A DNA stretch of 64,000 nucleotides, taken from an uncultured Clostridium sp. (lineage in GTDB: Bacteria > Bacillota > Clostridia > Clostridiales > Clostridiaceae). The stretch lies in NCBI GenBank assembly GCA_903789665.1, contig CAIFEX010000009.1, positions 28,700-92,699 on the forward strand. The letters are read 5' to 3'. The notes below the pieces were generated by a model, which was given only the letters and a program-made list of their open reading frames with translations, did not search any database and was not told where the DNA came from. Positions within the stretch are counted from its first letter, which is position 1. Each line of letters starts with the position of its first letter. Positions 9,768 through 18,239 of this stretch are shown here, one piece after another. The position numbers and the translations under genes were made by a program.

Positions 9768-10664
9768 ATGGTGAAAAAATTAGAGGAGATTTTGGATATA
9801 GCTGCAGGAAAAACTAAAAAGGTACTTTCTGTAGCTGTAGCTCAGGATGTAGAGGTTTTGAAAGCTGTTACGGAAGCGGTAAAACTTGGAATCGTAAATG
9901 CCATTTTAGTTGGGGATAAAGAAAATATAGTTGATATTTTAAAAAGGGAAAGTTTGCACAGGGATAATATAGAAATAATAGATGAAAAAGATCCGTTTAA
10001 AGCGGCGGCTGAGGCTGTAAAGCTTGTATCTGAGGGGAAAGCCCAATTTATAATGAAAGGTATGCTTAAAACGGCGGATATGCTAAAAGCTGTTCTAAAC
10101 AAAGAAGCTGGGCTTAGAAGCAGCAAGCTTTTGTCCCATGTAATGATCTATGAAGTACCAGCTTATCATAAATTATTGTTTCTGACAGACGGGGGAATGC
10201 TGACTTATCCTAATTTGGAAGAAAAAATTGGAATAGTGAAAAACGCGATTTTTGTAACCAGTAAACTTGGGATAACACTGCCTAAAGTTGCCCCCATATG
10301 TGCGGTGGAAGTTGTAAATACAAATATGCAGTCAACTTTGGATGCGGCAGTACTGACTCAAATGAATAGAAGGGGTCAGATAAAAGGATGTATAATTGAC
10401 GGACCAATATCGCTGGATGTGGCAGTGTCTAAAATTTCCGCAGAACGTAAGAAAATAGTAAGCAAAGTGGCAGGTGACGTGGATATATTATTGGTTCCCA
10501 ACATAGAAGCCGGCAATTTGCTTGGAAAATCCATGACATATTTTGCAGGTGCGAAAAATGCAGGAGTCATAGTTGGAGCCAAATGCCCTGTAGTGTTGGT
10601 GTCCAGGACAAATAGCGCTATGTCGAAGCTTTATTCCATAGCTCTTGGAGCGGTTGTTTCTTAA
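9768..10664 (+). CDS. ptb: Phosphate butyryltransferase-like enzyme (PTA/PTB family)
   Basis: PTB enzymes exchange CoA for phosphate on butyryl-CoA, giving butyryl phosphate for ATP synthesis by butyrate kinase. The 298-residue length and the sequence from the N-terminus (AGKTKKVLSVAVAQD, AILVGDKENI) through AQFIMKGMLKTADMLKAVLN to NIEAGNLLGKSM and AGVIVGAKCPVVLVSR fit the PTB branch rather than the longer Pta. The start ATG at 9768 is preceded by GGAAAGGAAG. No butyrate kinase gene is adjacent, unlike the ptb-buk operon of solventogenic clostridia, so the substrate could be another acyl-CoA. The gene symbol denotes family only. Confidence 0.75.
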   Translation: MVKKLEEILDIAAGKTKKVLSVAVAQDVEVLKAVTEAVKLGIVNAILVGDKENIVDILKRESLHRDNIEIIDEKDPFKAAAEAVKLVSEGKAQFIMKGMLKTADMLKAVLNKEAGLRSSKLLSHVMIYEVPAYHKLLFLTDGGMLTYPNLEEKIGIVKNAIFVTSKLGITLPKVAPICAVEVVNTNMQSTLDAAVLTQMNRRGQIKGCIIDGPISLDVAVSKISAERKKIVSKVAGDVDILLVPNIEAGNLLGKSMTYFAGAKNAGVIVGAKCPVVLVSRTNSAMSKLYSIALGAVVS

Positions 10665-10704
10665 TGTAAATCAAAATGAAAAGGTTATTATGAAACTTGT
10701 ATTT

Positions 10705-10736
10705 ATATATAGAGTACAATATTGTACTCTATATAT
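10705..10736. repeat. Perfect 32-bp palindrome between convergent genes
   Basis: Two 16-base arms meet without a spacer at 10720/10721, centred on AGAGTACAATATTGTACTCT. The element lies between the converging ptb-like and decarboxylase genes and overlaps the decarboxylase stop codon (TAG, minus strand, 10729-10731). It has no T-tract on either side, so it is not a textbook intrinsic terminator. It could still stop or stabilise both converging transcripts, or be a protein-binding site. Confidence 0.7.
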
Positions 10737-12213
10737 TGATCTTAGAATTATCTGATTTCACGACTTTTATATATTCAACCTCGGGGTCTTCCGTACCTTG
10801 AATGGACAAACCGGTGCTTTTCAATTCCCGGACATAATCTACTATTTCTCTTGTTATTTCCTCTCCGGGACAAAGTACGGGTATTCCAGGTGGATACGCC
10901 ATTAGAAATTCACCGCTTATCATACCTACACTGTCCTTTAAGGCTACTGGAACTTTTGTAGAGTTAAAAGCCGTTCGGGGAATTATCAGTTGTTTTGGTA
11001 TCGCAGGTATATCTAGAAAATCTGATTTTCTGGTTCCTTTACCGTAGTATTCACTGCTTATTTCTCTTAAGGCATGGATGAGAGCATCCATGTTTTCCCT
11101 TGTGTCACCAAAGGAGCCCACAGCCAGGACATTGTATATATCCGACAGTTCCATTTGGATGTGGTATTTGTTTGACAGAATCATCTCCAGGTCATAGCCG
11201 GTAATTCCCAAATCCCTGCAGGTTATAGTTATTTTAGTGGGATCCAGGGAAAACACACCTTCATTTCCGATTATTTCCTCTCCAAAGCAGTAAAAACCTG
11301 GAATGCTGTTTATTTCATATCTGGCATAATTTGCAAGGCTGATAGCTTTATCCAAAAGCTCTTTTCCGTGAAGGGCTATTTGTCTTCTGGCACAGTCCAG
11401 TGAAGCCATCAAGATATATGAAGGTGAAGTGGTTTGAATCAGTGATAAAACCTGTTGAACTCTCTTTGCATCTATATATTTCGATTTTACATGAAGTAGG
11501 GAACATTGAGTCAGAGCGCCAATTATTTTATGTGTACTTTGAGAACACATGTCTGCGCCAGCTTGTATAGATGAGATTGGTAGGTTGTCGTTAAAAGCAA
11601 GGTGAGGTCCGTGGGCTTCATCTACAATCAATGGTATGTCATAGCTATGTACAATATCTGTAATCTTTTTTATATCTGTAGCCACTCCATAATAAGTTGG
11701 ATTTATTATAAGAACTGCTTTTGCATCGGGATTTTCCCTTAATGTTTTTTCTACGGTTTCAGGTGTGACACCCTGTGCAATGCCTATTTTTTTATCCAGG
11801 GCAGGCTGCATGTAAACAGGTACCGCTCCACTTAATATGATACCGGCAGTAACTGATTTATGGACGTTTCTGGGAATTATCAGTTTATCTCCAGAAGTTA
11901 CTACAGACATTATCATGGCCTGTATGGCTCCGGATGTACCTTGAATTGAGAAAAAGGCAGCATCAGAGCCGTATGCATCAGCAGCGAGCTGCTGGGCTTT
12001 TTTTATAGGACCATTGGGATGATGAAGGCTGTCAACCAGCTTAAACACGGTGACATCAATTTTAAAAGGATTTTCACCCATAAATTTTTTAAACTCTGGA
12101 TCTGCTCCGACACCTTTTTTATGACCCGGGACATGAAAAGGTATGGTTTTCCTATTTACGTATTCCATCAGTGCATCAAACAGCGGTGTTTCACTTTGAT
12201 CTAATCTATACAA
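10729..12213 (-). CDS. speA: Orn/Lys/Arg decarboxylase family protein (SpeA-like)
   Basis: This is a PLP-dependent decarboxylase of basic amino acids, most likely the arginine or lysine decarboxylase that starts polyamine synthesis. At 494 aa it matches the short SpeA/YaaO type of Firmicutes. Motifs in order are PFHVPGHKKG near the N-terminus, FSIQGTSGAIQAMI, LIINPTYYGVATDI, LIVDEAHGPHL, and the PLP lysine in SQSTHKIIGALTQ. TTG at 12213 follows AAGGAAGGTG. A spermidine synthase gene sits 30 kb away (41144), so both ends of a polyamine route occur in this window. The choice between arginine, lysine and ornithine cannot be settled by eye. A minus-strand promoter and leader hairpin precede it. 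Confidence 0.85.
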   Translation of the reverse strand: MYRLDQSETPLFDALMEYVNRKTIPFHVPGHKKGVGADPEFKKFMGENPFKIDVTVFKLVDSLHHPNGPIKKAQQLAADAYGSDAAFFSIQGTSGAIQAMIMSVVTSGDKLIIPRNVHKSVTAGIILSGAVPVYMQPALDKKIGIAQGVTPETVEKTLRENPDAKAVLIINPTYYGVATDIKKITDIVHSYDIPLIVDEAHGPHLAFNDNLPISSIQAGADMCSQSTHKIIGALTQCSLLHVKSKYIDAKRVQQVLSLIQTTSPSYILMASLDCARRQIALHGKELLDKAISLANYARYEINSIPGFYCFGEEIIGNEGVFSLDPTKITITCRDLGITGYDLEMILSNKYHIQMELSDIYNVLAVGSFGDTRENMDALIHALREISSEYYGKGTRKSDFLDIPAIPKQLIIPRTAFNSTKVPVALKDSVGMISGEFLMAYPPGIPVLCPGEEITREIVDYVRELKSTGLSIQGTEDPEVEYIKVVKSDNSKINI

Positions 12214-12239
12214 CTTGATAAAGCACCTTCCTTCATAAA

Positions 12240-12269
12240 AATACCCCTCTAATTCTTGAAATTAAAGGG
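12240..12269 (-). promoter_or_regulatory. Possible attenuator hairpin in the decarboxylase leader
   Basis: On the minus strand CCCTTTAATT pairs with AATTAGAGGG around a five-base loop: ten pairs with one G-U. GTATTTTTAT follows directly. This has the shape of an intrinsic terminator and lies between the predicted transcription start (about 12291) and the TTG start codon (12213), so it could attenuate expression. No competing antiterminator was identified. Confidence 0.45.
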
Positions 12270-12297
12270 ATGAACGTTATTAATAAAAACTAATATA

Positions 12298-12326
12298 ATT
12301 ATATGTTAATTGATCTATAAATTCAA
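12298..12326 (-). promoter_or_regulatory. Sigma-A type promoter for the decarboxylase gene
   Basis: On the minus strand TTGAAT (12321-12326) and a perfect TATAAT (12298-12303) are separated by 17 bases. The predicted start near 12291 gives a leader of about 78 bases, which includes the hairpin at 12240-12269. Confidence 0.6.
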
Positions 12327-12436
12327 CTTTTAAACCGTATTTTTATATAAATATAAAATTATAAGCTTAAGTGCTTTTAATCTTGTTTTATAGTATAATA
12401 GTAGTTATCAAATATTGCATATAGGGGGAAAATAAT

Positions 12437-14167
12437 ATGAGTATTTATAGAAAAAAATATGAATATTGGATAAACTCACCTTATATAGATGAGAAAGGAA
12501 AATCGGAATTAAAAAATATAGACGACGAAAAAGAAATAGAAGATAGATTTTATAAAGATTTAGAATTTGGCACAGGCGGTCTCAGGGGAATAATAGGAAT
12601 GGGAACAAACAGAATGAACATATATACCGTAGGAAAAGCCACGGAAGGATTATCCAGGTATCTCATAAAAAAGTATAGAGGAGATATTTCCGTGGCAATA
12701 GCTTATGACTGCAGAATAATGTCCAAAGAATTTGCACAGACTGCCGCATGTAATTTATGTGCCAACGGTATAGAAGTCCAACTTTTTAAAACACTTCATC
12801 CAACACCAATGCTTTCCTATGCAGTGAGAAAGCTGAAATGTAAAGCTGGCATTGTAATAACGGCATCTCATAATCCGAAGCAATATAATGGATATAAGGT
12901 ATATGGCGAAGATGGCGGCCAGATAACGGATGCATGGGCAAATGAGATATTTTTAAGTATAGAGGATATCAAGAGTTTTTCAGAAGTAAGACATATCAGC
13001 ATGGATGAAGCTGTGGACAGAAACCTTCTCCACATTATAGGAGAGGAAATAGATACGTCCTATATAGAAAAGGTAAAGAATCTGGTAATAAGGAAGGAAT
13101 TTGTACGCTCACATGCAGAAGATCTGAAAGTTATATATACGCCTCTCCATGGAACTGGGAATATACCGGTTAGAAGAACTTTAGGGGAACTCGGATATAG
13201 AAATGTATTTGTGGTTAAAGAACAGGAAAAGCCGGATGGGAATTTCCCGACTGCAGCTTACCCCAATCCCGAGGATCCAAAAGTTTTTCACATTGCCCTG
13301 GATATGGCAGAGGATATAAAACCGGATATAATATTTGGAACGGATCCGGATTGTGATAGACTTGGCGTAGTGGTAAAAAATTCTCAGGGTGAATATAAAA
13401 TACTTACGGGTAATCAGGTTGGAGTACTTTTGACAGATTATATACTGTCTTCCTTGAAAGAATTTGACAGGCTTCCTGAAAATGGGGAGATAGTCAAAAC
13501 TATAGTTACTACGGATATGGCGGCTGATATAGCAGGAAATTATAAAGTGGGCCTTATAAATGTGCTTACCGGATTTAAATATATAGGAGAAAAGATAAAG
13601 GAGTTTGAAAAAAACGGAGATAGGAAGTTTATATTTGGATTTGAAGAGAGCTATGGGTATTTAGCCGGGGATTTTGTAAGGGATAAGGATGCTGTGATTG
13701 CATCTACTTTGGTTTGTGAAATGACTTTGTACTATAAGATGAAGGGCAAGAGCCTCTATGATGCCCTGATGGATCTGTATAAAAAATATGGATTTTACAG
13801 GGAGAAACTTATTTCGATAGAACTTAGAGGGAAAAAGGGACACGATAAAATTGAAACCATAATGCACTGCCTTAGACATTCCATGAAAAGAACCATCGGC
13901 GGCGTGAAAATAGTTGAAAAGTTCGATTATAAACTGGGTGTGAAGAAGGACTTGATGAATATAAGTGAAAGCAGTATAAAGTTACCTAGGTCAAATGTAC
14001 TTAAATTTGTTATGGAAGATAAATCGTGGTTCGTGGTAAGGCCTTCTGGAACGGAGCCCAAAATAAAAATATACCTCTCTGTGATAGGAAACAGTTTGGA
14101 GAATTCTCGAAACAAAATGACAGCACTTGAGAAAAATGTCATGGATGTAATTAAAAGTGCGGATTGA
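12437..14167 (+). CDS. pgcA: Phospho-sugar mutase (alpha-phosphoglucomutase)
   Basis: This enzyme interconverts glucose 6-phosphate and glucose 1-phosphate through a phosphoserine. The 576-aa protein shows GTGGLRGIIGMG near the N-terminus, the active-site serine in GIVITASHNPKQYNGYK, the metal loop FGTDPDCDRLG, the sugar-binding GFEESYGYL, and the phosphate-binding RPSGTEPKIKIY at the C-terminus. ATG at 12437 follows AGGGGG. GalU, two genes downstream, converts the product into UDP-glucose, so the pair feeds the surface-polysaccharide locus that follows and probably other glycolipids. Confidence 0.93.
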   Translation: MSIYRKKYEYWINSPYIDEKGKSELKNIDDEKEIEDRFYKDLEFGTGGLRGIIGMGTNRMNIYTVGKATEGLSRYLIKKYRGDISVAIAYDCRIMSKEFAQTAACNLCANGIEVQLFKTLHPTPMLSYAVRKLKCKAGIVITASHNPKQYNGYKVYGEDGGQITDAWANEIFLSIEDIKSFSEVRHISMDEAVDRNLLHIIGEEIDTSYIEKVKNLVIRKEFVRSHAEDLKVIYTPLHGTGNIPVRRTLGELGYRNVFVVKEQEKPDGNFPTAAYPNPEDPKVFHIALDMAEDIKPDIIFGTDPDCDRLGVVVKNSQGEYKILTGNQVGVLLTDYILSSLKEFDRLPENGEIVKTIVTTDMAADIAGNYKVGLINVLTGFKYIGEKIKEFEKNGDRKFIFGFEESYGYLAGDFVRDKDAVIASTLVCEMTLYYKMKGKSLYDALMDLYKKYGFYREKLISIELRGKKGHDKIETIMHCLRHSMKRTIGGVKIVEKFDYKLGVKKDLMNISESSIKLPRSNVLKFVMEDKSWFVVRPSGTEPKIKIYLSVIGNSLENSRNKMTALEKNVMDVIKSAD

Positions 14168-14195
14168 TGATGAGTATTGTAGGTGATAGAAATTT

Positions 14196-15284
14196 ATGGA
14201 TATAAAATCATATTTTGCAGAAAAATTATCTGAATTTTTATTTCTGGAAATCAGCAGGGAAAATGTAGAAAAAATATTTAAAGTCAAAATTCCACAGGAT
14301 ATATATTTGCCCGTGAATTCCAAATATATTGTAGAGGATGTCAAATCTGAAAAAAACATGGAGAATATACCTCTGGGTTATTTTGTCGAAGGAATGTACT
14401 ATGTGTTGGGGGCAGATGAAAATTTCAAATTTGGTAAATATTATAAGATAATATTGGGCAGCCATAGAGGCAATGGCAAATTTATAAAAGGCGTAGTTGC
14501 AAGGTATGTTAAAGAAAAAAACTATGAGGATGCCTATATAAATTTGAAAGGACTGTCTATTTTAGAAGATACCGTAGAACTATATGATAAACTCATAATT
14601 ATGGTGGATAAACTCAGGAGAAAAGACAATGTATATAAAGAAGAAGAAATGAATATTCTAGAGAAGGCCGAACTTAAGGAAAATTATGCGCTTCCTTATT
14701 TTTATGAAGCCCTTTTAAAAAAAGAAGACGGTGATTATGAAAGGGCATTATTTTGCATAAATACCTATATAGAAAAGGGTGGAGAGGAAACTTCAGATGT
14801 GACAAATTTAAAGCAGTGGATGATATCCATTGTGAACTATGACAAAGGTAAAGAGCTGTTGGAGAGTGATCCTGGCAATCCCACTGAGGCTTTAAAACTT
14901 TTAATACCGCTTTTGGACATATGGGGGGACAATGCCCTTTTATACTATTATATAGCTGTTGCATACAGGATGCTGGAGAACTACGAAAAGGCTATTTATT
15001 ATCTGAATGAAGCGTTGAATATAGATAGCAGTATAGTGGAAATTGTAAATGAAATGGGAATTAATTATGCTTCTCTGGGGAATTATGAAACCGCCATAGC
15101 TTATTTGAGAAAAGCTTTTGAAGCCACTAAATCCGTGGAAATATGCACGAATCTTATAATGTGTTATTTGAATTCAGGAAAATTGAAGGATGCAAAAATA
15201 CATCTGGAAATAGCAAAGAAGCTGGATCCAAAAGATGAAGTTGTGCTGCAGCTGGAGAATATAATTAAAAATATACCTGATTAA
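14196..15284 (+). CDS. TPR-repeat protein of unknown function
   Basis: This 362-aa soluble protein has no signal peptide or membrane segment. The N-terminal ~110 residues are not recognisable. Tetratricopeptide-like repeats begin near residue 160 (ALPYFYEALLKKEDGDYERALFCI) and are clear near residues 245-350 (ALLYYYIAVAYRMLENYEKA, then NEMGINYASLGNYETAIAYL). Such proteins serve as scaffolds. It lies between pgcA and galU with short gaps and is probably cotranscribed. The start ATG follows AGGTGATAG. A role linked to sugar nucleotide supply is suggested only by position. Confidence 0.8.
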   Translation: MDIKSYFAEKLSEFLFLEISRENVEKIFKVKIPQDIYLPVNSKYIVEDVKSEKNMENIPLGYFVEGMYYVLGADENFKFGKYYKIILGSHRGNGKFIKGVVARYVKEKNYEDAYINLKGLSILEDTVELYDKLIIMVDKLRRKDNVYKEEEMNILEKAELKENYALPYFYEALLKKEDGDYERALFCINTYIEKGGEETSDVTNLKQWMISIVNYDKGKELLESDPGNPTEALKLLIPLLDIWGDNALLYYYIAVAYRMLENYEKAIYYLNEALNIDSSIVEIVNEMGINYASLGNYETAIAYLRKAFEATKSVEICTNLIMCYLNSGKLKDAKIHLEIAKKLDPKDEVVLQLENIIKNIPD

Positions 15285-15351
15285 AAGGCATTTAACATGA
15301 ATATTTATTGGGGAGATCTATAAATAAAATTATGGAAGGGATGCTTTGAAT

Positions 15352-16257
15352 ATGAAAGTAAAAAAAGCTATAATACCGGCAGCAGGACTTGGAACCAGGT
15401 TTTTGCCTGCTACCAAGGCCCAGCCTAAGGAAATGCTTCCTATAGTGGATAAACCTACTATACAGTATATTATAGAAGAGGCAGTGGCTTCTGGAATAGA
15501 GGAAATACTTATAATAACCGGGAAAAACAAGAGGGCAATAGAAGATCATTTTGACAAGTCGGTGGAATTGGAACAAGAATTGGAAAAAAAAGGTAAAAAA
15601 GATCTTCTTAAAATGGTACGGGATATATCCAATATGGCGGATATCTATTATATAAGGCAAAAAGAACCCAAGGGATTGGGCCATGCTATAAATTGTGCCA
15701 GAACTTTTGTAGGGGATGAACCTTTTGCAGTAATGCTGGGCGACGATGTAGTGGACAGCAAAATTCCCTGTTTAAAACAGCTTATAAATTGCTATGATGA
15801 ATATAAAACTTCAATTATAGGCGTGCAGAAGGTAGATAAAAACGAGGTCTATAAATACGGCATAGTCAAGGGTATGTATATAGAAAACAGAGTATATAAG
15901 GTCAAGGATTTAATAGAAAAACCTAAGGTGGAGGAGGCCCCTTCCAATGTAGCCATACTTGGGAGATATATAATAACCCCTTCTATATTTGAAATATTGG
16001 ACAATACTACACCGGGGAAAGGGGGTGAGATTCAGCTTACAGATGCACTCAGGACACTTGCAAAAAATGAAGCTATGTATGCATATACTTTCGAGGGAAG
16101 GAGGTATGATGTAGGTGACAAGCTTGGCTTTTTACAAGCTACAGTGGAATATGCACTTAAGAGAAACGAGCTGAAAATACCTTTTATGAAATATCTGTTG
16201 AATCTGAAAAATCAGGAGCTTTTCAAGGGTGTATATAATAAATTGAAAGAGAAATAA
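15352..16257 (+). CDS. galU: UTP-glucose-1-phosphate uridylyltransferase
   Basis: GalU forms UDP-glucose and pyrophosphate from UTP and glucose 1-phosphate. The N-terminal nucleotide-binding signature AAGLGTRFLPATKAQPKEM is intact. VMLGDDVVD, DLIEKPKVEEAPSN and GRRYDVGDKLGFLQA are also typical. About 301 residues is the normal bacterial length. ATG at 15352 follows GGAAGGG by 11 bases; TTG at 15346 is an alternative giving two more residues. It closes the pgcA-TPR-galU group and immediately precedes the polysaccharide locus. Confidence 0.96.
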   Translation: MKVKKAIIPAAGLGTRFLPATKAQPKEMLPIVDKPTIQYIIEEAVASGIEEILIITGKNKRAIEDHFDKSVELEQELEKKGKKDLLKMVRDISNMADIYYIRQKEPKGLGHAINCARTFVGDEPFAVMLGDDVVDSKIPCLKQLINCYDEYKTSIIGVQKVDKNEVYKYGIVKGMYIENRVYKVKDLIEKPKVEEAPSNVAILGRYIITPSIFEILDNTTPGKGGEIQLTDALRTLAKNEAMYAYTFEGRRYDVGDKLGFLQATVEYALKRNELKIPFMKYLLNLKNQELFKGVYNKLKEK

Positions 16258-16303
16258 ATTGTTTGTGACTTGATTGCGGTAAAGATCGCAAATTAAAAAT
16301 ATG

Positions 16304-16331
16304 TTGAATAATTTTACTTATGATGTAAAAT
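16304..16331 (+). promoter_or_regulatory. Candidate promoter of the polysaccharide locus, first half
   Basis: TTGAAT (16304-16309) and TAAAAT (16326-16331) are separated by 16 bases, about 55 bases before the dehydratase start. Matches to sigma-A consensus are four and five of six. A small imperfect hairpin (TTGCG/CGCAA) precedes it but has no T-tract. Confidence 0.4.
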
Positions 16332-16385
16332 AGATAAAGAGAGTTTTTATACAAGACTTTTACAATGATCCTAGGAAGTGTTGAA

Positions 16386-18239
16386 ATGCAAAAAGATAAA
16401 AAACTTGTAATATACGATGTACTTTTTCTGATAGCTTCACTTTATTTTGCTCTGCTGCTCAGATTTGATTTTAATATACCTCCGGAATATATGATATTCT
16501 TAAAACTTTCCATTATTCCTGTAGTGATTATAACTTTGATAATGAATAAGATATTCAATCTATATGACAGAATATGGAAATATGCTTCTGTAGAGGAGCT
16601 TTTTTCCATAGTATATTCCGTATCTCTGGCCAATCTGATATTTATAATTTACAGCTATCTTATAAATTATAAATTTCTTGAAAACAGGTTCTATAGATTT
16701 CCCTATACAGTTCACATAATTTTTTGGATATTGTCAGTGCTTGCACTGGGAGGAATAAGATTTGTATATAGGGTGTCTGAGGATAGAAATAAAGGGGAGT
16801 ATAAGAATAGGAGAGAAAAAAGACTCCTCATAGTTGGGGCGGGCGATGCTTCAGCCATGCTTATAAGGGAAATAAAAAAACATAAGAATTTTAATTACGA
16901 TATAATAGGTCTTATAGACGACGACAGGGCAAAGAAGAAAAAGCTTATAAACGGAATAAAGGTTTTGGGTGGAAGAGATGAAATCCAGAGAATATGTAAG
17001 GACAAAAGTATAGAAGAAATAATAATAGCAATGCCTTCGGCAGATATTAAGACCAAAAGGAAAATTATAAACATATGTAAAACCACAAAATGCAAACTTA
17101 AAACTTTACCCGGAATATATGAAATGATAGATGGAAATGTCAACATGTCCAAAATAAGAGATGTGAACATTGAAGATCTTTTGGGGAGAGAAGAGGTAAA
17201 GCTGAACAATGAAAATATAAATAAATACATAAAGGGAAAGGTTATACTTGTAACGGGCGGAGGAGGATCCATTGGCTCTGAACTGTGCAGGCAGATAGCC
17301 AGGTTCGGACCTGGGATGCTTTTAATATTTGACATATATGAGAACAATGTATATGATGTGGAAATGGAATTGAATTATAAATATCCCAAGTTGAATAAAA
17401 AAATAATTATAGGTTCTATAAGAGATGTGAATAGACTTGAAGATATATTTCAGAAATATAGGCCCCAGGTGGTTTTTCATGCAGCGGCCCACAAGCATGT
17501 TCCGCTTATGGAGAACAATCCTGCTGAAGCGGTTAAAAATAATATAATTGGAACGTACAATGTACTTAAATGCTGTGATAAATTCAAGGTGGGAAGATTT
17601 GTGCAGATAAGCACGGATAAGGCTGTTAATCCAACTAGTGTTATGGGAGCCACTAAGAGATTCTGTGAAATCATGGTGCAGGCTTTTGACGAGGACAGTG
17701 AAACTGAGTATGTAGCTGTGAGATTTGGAAATGTGCTTGGAAGCAATGGTTCAGTAATTCCACTTTTTAAAAAGCAGATAGCCCATGGAGGTCCTGTGAC
17801 AGTAACCCACCCTGAGATAAACAGGTTTTTTATGACTATTCCCGAAGCTGCACAGCTTGTTATTCAGGCAGGTGCTATAGCCCGTGGGGGTGAAATTTTT
17901 GTCCTGGATATGGGTAAACCCGTAAAAATAGTAGATCTGGCAAAGGATCTCATAACTTTATCCGGATATGAACCCGGTGTGGATATAAAGATAAAGTATA
18001 CTGGACTCAGGCCGGGAGAAAAGTTGTATGAAGAACCGCTTATGAATGAAGTAGCTTTGACTTCTACAGAACACGATAAAATATTTGTGGAAAAACCAAA
18101 CAGGATAGATATGAATTTTGTAGAAAAATCCATAGAGGATTTTGGAAAAGTAGTAAATGGCGATAGAGAACAGGTAATTAAACTTATAGAAGAAAAAGTG
18201 CCAACTTATAAGAGAAAAAAATATCAAAAGGATGAATAA
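16386..18239 (+). CDS. Membrane-bound nucleotide-sugar 4,6-dehydratase (WbpM/PglF/CapD family)
   Basis: This enzyme is expected to dehydrate UDP-GlcNAc to a 4-keto-6-deoxy sugar, the first step toward bacillosamine-, QuiNAc- or FucNAc-type sugars. The N-terminal ~130 residues contain about four membrane helices. A first Rossmann motif (LLIVGAGDASAML) is followed by the catalytic domain with VTGGGGSIGSELCRQI, FHAAAHKHVPLMENNP and ISTDKAVNPTSVMGATKR. The catalytic tyrosine position holds methionine (S-M-K), the hallmark of the long membrane-bound subfamily. ATG at 16386 with GGAAG is preferred over ATG 16365. The stop overlaps the next start by eight bases, indicating coupling. Confidence 0.92.
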   Translation: MQKDKKLVIYDVLFLIASLYFALLLRFDFNIPPEYMIFLKLSIIPVVIITLIMNKIFNLYDRIWKYASVEELFSIVYSVSLANLIFIIYSYLINYKFLENRFYRFPYTVHIIFWILSVLALGGIRFVYRVSEDRNKGEYKNRREKRLLIVGAGDASAMLIREIKKHKNFNYDIIGLIDDDRAKKKKLINGIKVLGGRDEIQRICKDKSIEEIIIAMPSADIKTKRKIINICKTTKCKLKTLPGIYEMIDGNVNMSKIRDVNIEDLLGREEVKLNNENINKYIKGKVILVTGGGGSIGSELCRQIARFGPGMLLIFDIYENNVYDVEMELNYKYPKLNKKIIIGSIRDVNRLEDIFQKYRPQVVFHAAAHKHVPLMENNPAEAVKNNIIGTYNVLKCCDKFKVGRFVQISTDKAVNPTSVMGATKRFCEIMVQAFDEDSETEYVAVRFGNVLGSNGSVIPLFKKQIAHGGPVTVTHPEINRFFMTIPEAAQLVIQAGAIARGGEIFVLDMGKPVKIVDLAKDLITLSGYEPGVDIKIKYTGLRPGEKLYEEPLMNEVALTSTEHDKIFVEKPNRIDMNFVEKSIEDFGKVVNGDREQVIKLIEEKVPTYKRKKYQKDE

